Below, piece after piece: positions 1 through 10,548 of a stretch of 64,000 bases of DNA. A model generated the notes under the pieces. The model did no database searches. It saw nothing but the letters and a program-made list of their open reading frames with translations, and was not told the DNA's origin. The first letter of the stretch is position 1. Each line of letters begins with the position of its first letter. Where the stretch lies: positions 75,662,627-75,726,626 of the forward strand of contig JBANSL010000004.1 in NCBI GenBank assembly GCA_037127255.1, read 5' to 3'. Source of the DNA: Persicaria tinctoria. Taxonomy: Eukaryota > Streptophyta > Magnoliopsida > Caryophyllales > Polygonaceae. The translations under genes and the position numbers were made by a program.

Positions 1-810
1 TGGTGAAAAGATGGACAACAATCAGCAAGTACGCTAAGCCAAGCATCAGATTAATGAATTTCATGAGAGTTTTAAGACAGTAGGTTACCTCACTGATTTC
101 AACCTTCATCCAGACGAAAGCACCTTTCATTTGGATGGAGAACACAAACAGGAGTAGATTCACATGATACTTGGGCTTGAAGAACTTTAAAGACAAATCC
201 AAATCGAGAAGACTGAAAAGAGGCCGACCCCCAGCACACCAACTCACCATCAAAGCTAATCGACGCCTCCAAACAGACCTCGACACGATCAACTTTCGCC
301 CACTCGAGCACTTCAATCCAGGAGAGAGCCACCCAAACCCCCCATTAGAAGGCGCTTGACAGGCCAGGAAACGCAACCCCAAGGAATACGTCATTGCAGG
401 GCAGCGCGCGGCGCCGACGACGACAGACAACCACAAAACACCCAACCGGCCAGCGCCGCACCACCCCCCATTCCGGCGAGGCGCTTTTTTCCTTTTCCTA
501 AAATTTTTTCCCACCTTGACTCCTCTACGGCGACTGACTTCATAAGATTCAGATCTTCGACCGCCGACCGCAACCCAGGAAGTCTCCCAGGAGACGAGAG
601 GGAAAGCAGAGGAATCTGGGTTCGGAGGAGAGAGGACGACGGGGCTGAGCCTCGAATCACCACCGAGGTGGGTTAGGAGGCAAGAAACGGAGAATCTCTC
701 GCCGGAAACCGCAAGCGATTTAGGGATTTGGGGTTTAGATTGGGGGCGCGTGAGCCGGGGGCACAGCGCGTTGATTTGCCCGAGAAAGGTTTTTTCCATA
801 TTGATGTGTA
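1..810. other. unassigned GC-rich region at window edge
   Basis: No gene could be assigned. The stretch is much richer in G+C than what follows. It has open frames on the minus strand (about 663-391 and 332-99) and a plus frame at 356-676, but none shows a domain I recognise. Read on the minus strand it looks like a leader followed by a protein start, as in a LINE 5' region or the first exon of a gene that continues left of the window. Both readings are guesses. The duplicated block begins just to the right. Confidence 0.3.
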
Positions 811-1034
811 TGGAACTAATTAGAGCTCTTTATATTAACAACAAGAATATATTGACATAAAACAGAAAATTAAAATGTTTCATAAACCTATCTTTTTATA
901 CATAGGAAAGTAACTGATTTATAAAACCAAACCCTTACAATTAGAAGCAATCAGTATATAAGAACAAAATCATCTATATAAACGCAATGGATGTACGCTA
1001 TATGGATCTTCTTCTTGTTAGTGTAAAGACGTCT

Positions 1035-2942
1035 TTAACAATCAGGGACGACGCGTCCATACCTCCTCATATTCGAGGTGTTCTTGCAAGTAGCTTTGGC
1101 TTTCTTGTCATGATCACCTCCTTCCTTCTCCAAGTTGACATTATCGAAGGAAATCCCCTCGCAGGGATACTTCTCGCTACAATCTAACTTGATAGCCTCA
1201 TCCGAATGGCTCGTTCCATGGATGTTGCGGTATGTCACTTGACTGAGTTGGACCGCGGATCCCTGCCATTTTTGTTACATTACTACTGTTAGAAGAAATT
1301 CTGAGATAATCTAGGAAGTGGGTTGATTTGATTGATGAGGAAAAGTGTAACGTTACCGATTTGGAGCATTTTCGGTGGTCACAGTAGTTTTGGTCTATGA
1401 TGATGGGATTCGTCACGTTCTTCATTTCCACGTTCTCAAATGTGATGTCTCTTGCATAACCCGAACCTCCCTGCCAACTCTTGATTCGAACACCATTGGT
1501 GGTACCGGAGAGTGTTGCTCGGTTTACATGTATGTTTGAAACCTTCACCCATTCTCCATCTTTTCCTAGGCTTCCAATACTGCACATCCGAATTTCAAAA
1601 CTCAATTCACAACGACAAGATTCGAACTCACAAATTATTAAAGAGCGACGGTTTAAGTACCTGATTCCATGGCCGGGCCCACAAGTGATGTCCGTGGCTT
1701 GGACGTTAGATGACCCTGACACTATCGATATGCAATCATCTCCTATAAATCAACCAAAAAAAAAAAGACAAATTAAAATCTGTAACATAAATAGTATCAA
1801 ATTAGGTTACTAATTAAGGTGTAAAATAAAAGGGTACCGGTTGCAATGTGAGAGTCAACTATATAAACGTTGCGTGAAGAGGTGACGTGGATGCCGTCGG
1901 TATTTGGACTGTGACCGGGTGAAGAAATCGTCACTTTCGAAAGCATAACGTTAACGCTCTCCTCTACCGTCAGATGCATCTGTTGTGCGTGTTTCACCGT
2001 TATTTCCTCCACCGTCACGTTCTTGCAACCGTAGAACGTCATCGCCTGTTCCGTCGCAAAAAAGCGTTACTATAGTGTATTTGCGAGTTGGACTAAAAAA
2101 AAAAAAAAAAAAAAAACAGTACAAAGGATTCAAATTACTTACAGTAGGAGCGTGTTTGCACGGCTGTAAAACAGAAAAAACGAAAACATTAGTATATACG
2201 ATCATATAAATACCAAAATAGGTAGGTTAAGATCGATTGACTTACGCGTTGTTTGTTGATTTTGCAAGAGTTCTTCCACCAAATCTCGCCGTTGCCATCG
2301 ATGGTACCGTTGCCAGTGATGGTCAGTCCGTCGACGTTTTTGAATATTATCCAATGGCGCCTATCGACGGAAAAATCAGATGTTTTGGCCGAAGCTCGGA
2401 TTGTACCGAGGAGGAGTGTTGAGTTACATTGTTAGGTATATGAATGATTACCTCCATAGCGATATCGGAGACACAAGGACCCGAGAAGACGAGCTTCTTG
2501 GCTGAGTAAGTCTTTCCCTTAGGCACCACAATCACCGCGTTTTTCGTCGCACATGCCTTATCCCACGCCTTCTTCAAAACCTACATTAATGAAAACTCGT
2601 CGTTACTCGACACGAAATTAAAAATAAAAATAAAAATTATTCGATCATAACCCTAAGTTTTTAAAAAATTGTTACATTAGTGTGATCGCCGTTGTTGTTG
2701 TAGTTTTCGAAGCTTTCGAGGTTAATGAAGACAGGGTACGAAACGGGGGAAGACGGTGGAGAAAAGGGCGTGCGGGGATGAGAATGGGAACGGGGATGAA
2801 CGACGGGGACGAAAGGTGTGTTGGAGGAAGAATCGGAGTTAGTTGAGTCATGATCGCCATAGTAATGGTACTCGGCGAAACCAGAAGAGAGTCCCAAGAG
2901 TATGCAAAGCATGAGCAAAGCGATCCTTCCGAAACCCGCCAT
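1035..2942 (-). pseudogene. polygalacturonase (GH28), block A copy with deleted splice acceptor
   Basis: Polygalacturonases hydrolyse the homogalacturonan backbone of pectin in the cell wall. This copy matches the intact gene at 19672-21631 exon for exon. Exon 1 is 2676-2942 (signal peptide) and exon 2 is 2452-2580. The later exons hold the GH28 motifs NTDG, the DD pair, CGPGHG and VRIK. Relative to block B it lacks 52 bp between 2406 and 2407. That deletion removes the 3' splice site of intron 2 and the first 7 nt of exon 3. If intron 2 is retained, or if the next AG is used, the frame closes at about 2347, well before the catalytic motifs. The last exon also differs in residues: it ends in VVPDC instead of VVPEC and has Met for Leu in NTSNMRR. 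The rest is clean, so inactivation looks recent. An unusual cryptic acceptor could still rescue it. Confidence 0.85.
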
Positions 2943-3034
2943 TGATCGATGTTGGAAGAACTCTTACTAATCGAACTCGTTTAGTTTTCTACTCTGAGAT
3001 TAGGGATGCAGGGATTTGTTGTCGTTGTTGATGA

Positions 3035-3041
3035 ATTTATA
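3035..3041 (-). promoter_or_regulatory. TATA box of polygalacturonase copy A
   Basis: The minus strand reads TATAAAT about 95 bp upstream of the polygalacturonase start at 2942, a normal plant TATA-to-ATG spacing. The same box is kept in block B at 21724-21730. Confidence 0.55.
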
Positions 3042-3317
3042 AGCATATAATGAGCTAAGGGTTTAACAGGAAGATAGATGATAGATGATAGATGATAGTT
3101 GATAGTTTCTACGACGGGATTCCTAGATTTGCTCTAAAAATCAAGTAAAAGAAGATAGATGAAATTGTTTAATTAATTAAATAGATGTTTGTTTAGTTTA
3201 TTTATCTGATTAATATATTTTTTTGGAAGCAAGAATTTATCTGATTAATATATACGGTTGTTGATAAATTATTACGAAACCTAAATCCTTTGTTGTACTT
3301 GTCTAAAAGAATTTCCA

Positions 3318-3343
3318 TATATATATATATATATATATATATA
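3318..3343. repeat. (TA)n microsatellite
   Basis: A run of alternating T and A in the intergenic space between the divergent polygalacturonase and LRB-like genes. It is present at the same place in block B. Confidence 0.8.
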
Positions 3344-3517
3344 AGAGAACAAAGTCAGTAATTAGATCATAATTATAACAATATAGAGTGTATCAAGTTC
3401 AAGACCCTACTACTCAAAGTCTCAAACTGTCGTGGATACATTATAGATTTTGAATAGAATTAGATTGAAGATAGATAAATTGTCTAAAAAATATATCTTA
3501 ATATCTAACTATTACAT

Positions 3518-3519
<2 letters not shown>

Positions 3520-3552
<33 letters not shown>
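3520..3552. repeat. (CT)n(TA)n microsatellite
   Basis: A short CT run followed by a TA run. In block B the same site is a pure TA run of about 79 bp (22209-22287), so the locus has expanded or contracted since the duplication. Confidence 0.85.
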
Positions 3553-3802
3553 CAACTCGTTTTTTGTGTCTTCTTAAAAACCATAGAGTTTGCGACCGGT
3601 GGCTGATATATTGCAACGACCAAGGTAGGTAAAGTTGAGATTTATTTTAGATACCGATTTCCGTCAATTTATATATTGTGGTAAGGCTTAAATTTGTTTG
3701 TTTTAATTAGCACTGATCAGTAATTCCACTAAATAAATATATTACAGATTAATTAATTAGGTTATCAATCGATTGATCGATGGAACGGCATATAGAGTTT
3801 GC

Positions 3803-4019
3803 CTCACTACCATGAGGTCAAGGGTTCAAATCCCACTATGAGCAATTTGTGCTATATATAGTGGGTACTCATGCCTTGGTTTACCTTGGCATGGGTTAGC
3901 CTGTCTTGCGGCTTGCCGCTTGGCTTACCCGGCTCGAGTGCTTTGCAGGCTAGTGCTCGGCCCGTGGAGGATTAGTCGATAACCTCGGAACCTCCACGTC
4001 ATAAAAAAAAAAAAAAAAA
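3803..4019 (+). mobile_element. tRNA-derived SINE in exon 1 of the LRB-like gene
   Basis: About 217 bp with a B-box-like GGGTTCAAATCCC near its start and an 18 bp poly(A) tail. It is flanked by a 7 bp target-site duplication, AGTTTGC (3796-3802 and 4020-4026). The matching position in block B (about 22500) is an empty site. The element therefore inserted after the segmental duplication, interrupting the protein after eight codons. Confidence 0.88.
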
Positions 4020-4931
4020 AGTTTGCGTTAAGCGCGTTTAACGACGAGGAACTCTCCGATAGGGTGCTCCGTGTGGAGACCATCTCTGCCTCTGACGACG
4101 TCGACCACAACTCTCTTCATCCCAAGTCTCATTCAGAAGGCTCCGATAAGCCCAAATTAGGTTTCAATCTTTTTTTTTTCTTTTTCAGTTTAAACTTTAA
4201 TTTGATGATATATAATCTTCATTGATTAATACTCCGTACTGTATTGGCTAAATGGGTACGTTTCTTGCAATATTGCATATGCATGTACACTGGATCTTGA
4301 ATCCTTGATCTTAGCTTTCCATGTAAGTTCTCACATCTTATCAGTACACAGCCCCTTTTTCTACAAGGTATGCCCTTTTTTTCCCTTAAATTTTTTACTT
4401 TACTAAGTTAACCTTTAAAATATATTAAAGCTGCTAGTTTTAATTAAATTTTGGTGATGTATTGTAGCTCTTCAGAAATGGCATGAGAGAATCAACACAG
4501 ACCCATGTCACCTTGAAGATCAACCCATCTGGTAAGTTCACATTATATACATATCCATCTCTAGCGAGGTTTAATTTTGATAGTGTTGTGTTTTGGTGAT
4601 ATCGATCGATGGAGGGTAGAGGAAGAAGCTTTGGAAGAGGTGTTGAAGTTTATGTATACCCACGAGTTGAGTACAGATTCAGTCCCCTGTTTGGTCAACG
4701 TGTTGGTGGTCGCCGACAGGTTGGAGGTTGCTTCTTGTGTCTCCTATTGTTGCAATTTGCTGCAGAAGAAACCCTTATCCTCCTTTGAAGATGCGCTTCT
4801 ATACCTCGACCTTCCTTCTCGTCTTTCAGTGCTCGGAGACTTGCTTCAACCACTTAAAGAGGTTGCGATGCAGTATTTTGTTAGAGTAATCGGAGATTTC
4901 ACCAAGTAAGTTTGATCAATTCGATCAATCG

Positions 4932-4935
<4 letters not shown>

Positions 4936-5000
<65 letters not shown>
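4936..5000. repeat. (TA)n microsatellite in LRB-like intron
   Basis: About 65 bp of uninterrupted TA between exons 4 and 5 of the LRB-like gene. Confidence 0.9.
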
Positions 5001-5003
<3 letters not shown>

Positions 5004-5614
5004 ATATGATATGATCGATACATGATATATTATGATCGTTTAATTAATTTGAAGGTCCAAAGAGGTGACGATGGCCATGGCCTTGCCACTTTGTGCATTA
5101 GAGGCTGTGCTCGGAAGCGACGGCCTCAGAGTGAGAACAGAAGACGACCTCTACCTTTTCATATTGAAGTGGGCTCGTAAACACTATCCCGAACGGAAAG
5201 AGCGTCAAGAAATCCTCACCAAGCGACTGGCGCGCTTCATCTATTTCCCATACCTAAGTATGACTTACCTGGAGGATATCCGAGCGAAGCCTGAAAGGTT
5301 CGACACCGAAGCAGTGTTGAATCTCATGTTGGAATCCCTCCAGTTGAATGCAGGATTCCCCTATGGGCAAAGGCAACACATCATGAGTGTCAAAGATGAC
5401 CCATCTAGCCCCGACTTGTATTTGGTACAGCGCATTTACGAGCAGTATCATGTGAAGGTGGTGCAGCTACAATCCGATGGTAATTCAATCGCCGTCTACT
5501 TGTGCTTAACGCCCAAAGATAGGGAGAATCTATTCATGGCAAAACAGCGGTATTCTCAGGGATTCAAATTCTGCGGAAAATGGTTTTTCCTGGACCTTTG
5601 TTGCACCTCCCGCG

Positions 5615-5738
5615 TGTTAGCATTATATTTATTATACGTGTACAGTTACCATTGTACCCTTGGGTTTTCACCCATTGATATATATACAGGAGTAGGCCTT
5701 TGAGATCCGTTAAGGACTCAGTTCTCCAAACACTAACA
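5615..5738 (+). repeat. Copia 5' LTR
   Basis: 124 bp direct repeat of 10307-10430 with TG and CA ends. The LTR is very short for a Copia element. Confidence 0.93.
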
Positions 5739-5750
5739 TGGTATCAAGCC
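5739..5750 (+). promoter_or_regulatory. Copia primer-binding site
   Basis: TGGTATCAAGCC directly follows the 5' LTR. It resembles the usual initiator-tRNA-Met complement TGGTATCAGAGC but lacks one base, which may weaken priming. Confidence 0.7.
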
Positions 5751-5975
5751 TTTGTGTGAAACCCTAACTTTTTTTTTTGTTTCACACATACCGATCCACG
5801 CCGCCGCAGCCCTAGCCGCCGCCGCTACTCCCTAGCCGCCGCCGCCCACCAGTCGCCGCCGCCTCCGCCCCCTGCTGCCGCCGCACCACACCCCCAGGCC
5901 GCCGCCGCCGATCCCTTCAGCCGCCGCCGCCGCCCTTTTTTACCCCTTCCGCCGCAAATTTCCCACCTTTACTCA

Positions 5976-8718
5976 ATGTCTACCGACGAGATTATCAACT
6001 AACCCTAACCCTAACCCCAACCCTCCACCACCACCACAAAACCCCTTTCACTCCGCTCAATCCGTCACCAACATCAAAAATCAAATTCCCCTAACCCTTG
6101 ATCTCAAAAAGGTCCAATACCACACATGGGCGGAGCTCTTCCAAACCGCCTGTAAGGCTCATGACGTCATCTCCCACATCGACGGCTCAGATCGTCCGAA
6201 TGATGTCCCTGAGCCTCTCTGGAACCGCCTTGACTCCATCGTCCTTGGATGGATCTATGCCACCATCTCTGAGGACGTCCTGATTACCGTCCTCCAACCA
6301 AACTCTACCGCCCGTGATGTCTGGCTCCGCATAAAGGGCCTCTTCCATGACAATCAATCCGCTAGGGCAGCGGATCTTGAGGGCAAGTTCATCAACACCC
6401 GTCAGGAAAGCTTCTCCACCGTCTCTGACTACTGCCTTGCCATCAAAGCCATTGCTGATCAACTAGGTGATGTTGGTCACAAAGTTAGCGAAGAACGTCT
6501 TGTTCTTCAACTTATCAACGACCTTTCCACCAAATTCGATGTCGTCGGTGGCATGATTAGCAACACATCACCACTTCCGACCTTCATGGTGGCTCGTAGC
6601 ATGCTCTCCAGGGAGGAGAGCCGTCAGGGACGCCCCCAGGGCCCTTCCCATGTCCTTGTTTCCTCCAAAGACTTCATAGCCCCAGACCCCCTTCCCCAAA
6701 CCCAACCCAGACAGCCCCAACAACGCGGAGGACGCGACAGAGGCGGCAACGGCAGCGGCCGTCGCGGCCGCGGTCGCACAACCATGCAGCGACCGCCGCC
6801 AGGGCAATGGTACCCGCAGCAGCAGTGGCCCACCGCCCCGCCGCCGCCCCCTTATCCGACGTGGGCAGGATACCCCCCGCCGGAGTTGGCCTGGACGCAG
6901 CGTCCGGCACATCAGCGAGCCACATCCCCGGCAATGTACGCTTCGCAACAGCCACCAGCGCACCCCATGCACACCAACCTCTCCGCCGCTTTCTCCACCA
7001 TGGGACTTCAGCAGCCGGACGACAATTGGTACATGGATACCGGGGCCTCCTCTCACATGACGAACACACCAGGTAACCTACACACTGTCTTTAATTCGAG
7101 CACTTTACCGTCTGTTTATGTCGGAAACGGCGAGTCTCTTAAAATTGTCGGTTCGGGTCACACAACCCTTCCCAATGCCCCACCTCTACACCTCAACAAA
7201 GTCCTGCTTGCCCCTGACCTTGTTAAAAACCTCATCTCTGTTCGTCAATTTACCGTCGATAATCATGTGGCTGTCCAATTTGACCCGTTTGGTTTTCTTG
7301 TGAAGGATCTTCGTACGGGGACCCCAATCATGCGCTGCAATAGTTCTGGCGACCTCTACCCCATCACCAAAGCTCGCCCACAGTCTCCCACCGCCCCCAC
7401 CGCCTTCGTCGTTCATCGTGCTGACTTGTGGCACGCTCGTCTTGGCCATCCTGGCGACCATGTGCTCCAAAGTCTCCGCACTAGTCATTTAATTTCTTGT
7501 AATAAAGCCTCTGGCGTTTGCACTTCCTGTGAAATCGCCAAGAGCAAGCGTCTCCCCTTTAGTTTGTCTCATTCCAGTACTTTTGCACCATTTGATATTA
7601 TACATTGTGACTTGTGGACATCTCCTATTCCGAGTGCTAGTGGATTTCGTTACTATTTGGTTGTCCTTGATGATTTCACCAATTTTGTTTGGGTTTTTCC
7701 CCTACGCCACAAATCGGAAACACAGGGTTATATTGTACACTTTCACACATTTGTCCGCACCCAATTCAATTTGCCTATCAAGGCTATTCAGTGCGACATG
7801 GGAGGCGAGTTTGACAACACCGTCGTTCGCTCTTTTTGCCAACAACAGGGGATAGCCCTCCGCTTCTCCTGTCCTCAAACCTCTCCACAAAATGGCAAAG
7901 CGGAACGCATTCTCCGCACCCTCAACGACAAAACCAGGACCCTCCTACATCACGCCTCTCTCCCACTCTCCTTTTGGGTTGAGGCGCTTCACATGGCCAC
8001 CTATCTCCACAACATACTTCCATCCAAAGCCATTGACAACTCCATCCCAACCTTGGCACTCTATAGGCGCTGCCCCTCTTACGATCACATTAGAGTGTTT
8101 GGATGTCTCTGTTTTCCCAACATGAGTGCCACTGCCCCTCACAAGCTATCCCCACGATCCACTAAATGTGTCTTCTTGGGCATCTCCCCACACCACCGTG
8201 GCTACCGTTGTCTTCGCTTGGATACTAATCGGGTTGTCACCTCGCGCCATGTGATTTTCGACGAACAAACCTTCCCCTTCGCCACACCACCTACCCCTGT
8301 TGTCCCCCACCCACCCTCATCCCCTCATTCCGACGAATTCCCACCCCTTCTACGCCACATATTCCATCAAGCATCTTCCGGAACCAACACCCCGCCCCAA
8401 ACCCCCGCCCATAATCCCATACGACGGCAACTGCAGCGTGCGGCGGCCGCCGCACCCCATGCGGCGGGCGCCGCACCACAAGCGGCGGGCACACCCCCCC
8501 TGGCGGCGGCCGCCGCAGCCCATACCCCCCCATGCGGCGGGCGCCGCACCCCATGCGGCGGGCGCAACGCCCCTGGCGGCGCCCGCCGCACCCCCGCCGC
8601 ACCCTGTCCCCCCTCTTTTTCCCCCTCCGCCGGCGACCCCTCTTCCCCACCACCCTCCGACCGCCACCCCCGCCCACTCCATGCAGACCCGGTCGCAGTC
8701 CGGCATCTTCAAGCCTAA
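5976..8718 (+). pseudogene. Copia gag-protease-integrase frame
   Basis: The likely gag start at 5976 runs for only eight codons to a stop at 6000. The gag body continues in the next frame from about 5998, so one base has been gained or lost in or beside a CCCTAA-type repeat. The gag body shows the typical W-x-R-I-K-G-L-F region, followed by a Gly/Arg-rich stretch and a Pro/Gln-rich stretch rather than an obvious CCHC zinc knuckle. The protease motif DTGASSHMT is near 7036. The integrase zinc-binding region (HARLGHP, CTSCEIAK) and the catalytic core follow up to FDEQTFPF near 8270. The frame then enters a GC-rich repeat and ends at 8718 in the wrong frame for reverse transcriptase. Confidence 0.88.
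8440..8600 (+). repeat. GC-rich minisatellite inside Copia pol
   Basis: Repeats of a unit like CATGCGGCGGGCGCCGCACC give His-Ala-Ala-Gly-Ala-Ala-Pro repeats in one frame. The pol frame changes in this stretch, most simply at the C run near 8523-8530. It lies in the linker between integrase and reverse transcriptase, where length change may be tolerated. Confidence 0.75.
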
Positions 8719-10312
8719 CCCCAAATACAACCTTCTCACTACGTCTCCCGATATATCCCCTCTCCCCAAATCCCCCCACAAGGCCTTACAGGACCCGAAC
8801 TGGCATGCTGCCATGATGGATGAGTTTAGTGCTCTTATTAAAAACGGTACTTGGGACCTCGTTCCAAGGCCTCGGGACACTAACATCATTAACTGCATGT
8901 GGTTGTTCAAGCATAAGTACAGGTCCGACGGTACTCTAGAGCGACACAAGGCCCGACTAGTCGTCAACGGCAAGTCCCAAGAGGTCGGGGTTGAGTGTGA
9001 TGAGACTTTCAGCCCGGTCGTCAAACCGGCTACCATCCGCACAGTTCTGAGCATCGCCCTTACTAAGGATTGGCCTATCCATCAGCTGGACGTCAAGAAT
9101 GCCTTCCTTCACGGCAACCTTCAGGAGACTGTGTACATGCATCAGCCGCCAGGCTTCTATGATCGCACCCGCCCATCTCACGTCTGCCTTCTCCGGAAGT
9201 CTCTCTATGGGTTGAAACAGGCGCCTCGCGCCTGGTATCAGCGGTTCGCCACGTACCTCACGGACATTGGGTTTCAGGGCAGTCAGTCTGATCACTCCCT
9301 TTTTGTGTTCCACTCAGGGTCTGACACTGCCTATCTTCTCCTGTACGTCGACGACATCGTGCTCACCGCTTCCTCTACATCGCTCCTGTCCAGGCTGATG
9401 GCCCTGCTGCGATCAGAGTTCGCCATGACTGATCTCGGGCCCCTGAGCTACTTCCTTGGGGTCTCTGTGTCCCGCACACCTACCACATTGTTTCTTCATC
9501 AGCAGAAGTACGCTCTTGAGATCGTCGACAAAGCCGGCATGGCATCTTGCAAACCCGCCACCACCCCCGTCGACTGCAAGTCCAAGCTCGACGCTGCCTC
9601 CAGTCCTAAGGTTGAGGATCCTACTGCTTATCGCAGTCTGGCCGGTGCTCTCCAGTATTTGACATTCACTAGACCGGACATTGCCTTTGCCGTACAGCAG
9701 ATCTGCTTATACATGCATGATCCCCGCGAGCACCATCTTCAGGCGCTCAAGAGGATAATCCGGTACATCAAGGGCACTTCTGACATGGGTTTACATCTCG
9801 CTCGCAGCCGGTTTGACTCCCTCACCTCCTATTCTGACGCTGACTGGGCAGGTTGTCCGGAAACTCGCCGCTCTACGTCTGGCTTCGCAGTGTACCTCGG
9901 CGACAACCTGGTCTCGTGGTCCTCCAAGCGTCAGGCCACCATCTCCCGCTCAAGTGCCGAGGCTGAGTACCGTGGTGTTGCCAACGCCGTCGCTGAGACC
10001 TGCTGGCTCCGCAACCTTCTCTGCGAACTCCGAGTTCCCCTTCGATCGGCCACACTGGTTTACTGCGACAATGTCTCCGTTGTCTACCTATCGTCGAACC
10101 CGGTTCAGCACCAACGAACGAAGCATATCGAGATTGACATCCATTTCGTCAGAGAAAAGGTCGCCCTAGGCCAGGTCCGCGTTCTCCATGTCCCTTCTGC
10201 ACATCAGTATGCGGACAGTTTCACAAAAGGATTACCTAATCCTCTTTTTACTTCTTTTCGTTCCAGTCTTGCTATTCGCTCACCTCTAGCTGCGACTGAG
10301 GGAGGATGTTAG
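8600..10312 (+). pseudogene. Copia reverse transcriptase and RNase H frame
   Basis: Open to a stop at 10310-10312, just inside the 3' LTR. The reverse transcriptase starts near 8790 (ALQDPNW) and carries the conserved KARLVV, QLDVKNAFLHG, SLYGLKQAPRAWY and YVDDIVLT blocks. RNase H follows with SYSDADWAGCPETRRSTSG and SRSSAEAEYRG, then the integrase-linked tail typical of Copia polyproteins. No stop breaks this half, and it is fully conserved in its motifs. It has lost only its frame connection to the upstream part. Confidence 0.9.
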
Positions 10313-10430
10313 CATTATATTTATTATACGTGTACAGTTACCATTGTACCCTTGGGTTTTCACCCATTGATATATATACAGGAGTAGGCCTCTGAGATCC
10401 GTTAAGGACTCAGTTCTCCAAACACTAACA
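10307..10430 (+). repeat. Copia 3' LTR
   Basis: 124 bp, one base different from the 5' LTR, preceded by a purine-rich GAGGGAGGA tract that would prime plus-strand synthesis. Confidence 0.93.
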
Positions 10431-10548
10431 CCGCGACCACTTGGTTATGTATTTGGTTATGCAGGAAGGTCCGGGAACGCTTACGATTGATTACCAGTTT
10501 GCGGTACTTATGGAGGGGGGGTTTCCGGACCAAACTCAAGGCCGATAA

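Larger units (their letters stand above)
818..4160. repeat. segmental duplication, block A
   Basis: This segment is nearly identical to 19473-22635 in the same orientation. It contains the minus-strand polygalacturonase gene, its promoter, the intergenic space and the first exon of an LRB/POB1-like gene. The coordinate offset is constant at 18637 up to about 2406 and 18689 beyond it, because block A lacks 52 bp. Other differences are the SINE present only in block A and the length of the TA-rich microsatellite. Exons and introns are almost unchanged, so the duplication is recent. Confidence 0.93.
5615..10430 (+). mobile_element. near full-length Ty1/Copia LTR retrotransposon
   Basis: 4816 bp bounded by 124 bp LTRs (5615-5738 and 10307-10430) that start TG and end CA and differ at only one position, T or C in the segment GGCCTYTGAGATCC. 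The 5 bp target-site duplication CCGCG is perfect (5610-5614 and 10431-10435). A primer-binding site follows the 5' LTR and a purine tract precedes the 3' LTR. The domain order gag, protease, integrase, reverse transcriptase, RNase H is that of Copia. Two frameshifts, near the gag start and between integrase and reverse transcriptase, mean it now needs helper proteins. The near-identical LTRs indicate a young insertion. It sits inside the last exon of the LRB-like gene. Confidence 0.95.
3780..10548 (+). pseudogene. LRB/POB1-like BTB-BACK protein gene, broken by SINE and Copia insertions
   Basis: LRB/POB1 proteins are BTB-BACK substrate adaptors of CUL3 ubiquitin ligases. Five exons can be traced: 3780-3802 plus 4027-4160 (split by a SINE), 4315-4367, 4468-4531, 4620-4905, and 5055-5614 plus 10436-10548 (split by a Copia element). 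Splice sites are consensus and phases agree across all joins. Residues typical of the family include FNDEELSDRVLRVE, HSPFFYK, LFRNGMREST, EVASCVSYC and FILKWARKHYPE. The long linker between the N-terminus and the BTB fold is missing, and the C-terminal end stops about 60 residues earlier than in Arabidopsis LRB proteins as I recall them. Either the gene was already a shortened paralogue or its 3' end was lost. With both insertions present no full product is expected. Confidence 0.85.

Noticed and set aside
5976..6002. Short protein starting MSTDEIIN as a separate gene
   Set aside because: It is the first eight codons of the Copia gag cut off by a frameshift.
6674..7069. Minus-strand frames through the Copia GC-rich region
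   Set aside because: They mirror a biased plus-strand coding sequence and show no domain.
8350..9054. Long minus-strand frame of 234 codons in Copia pol
   Set aside because: It lies opposite conserved reverse transcriptase motifs and is low-complexity; an antisense shadow.
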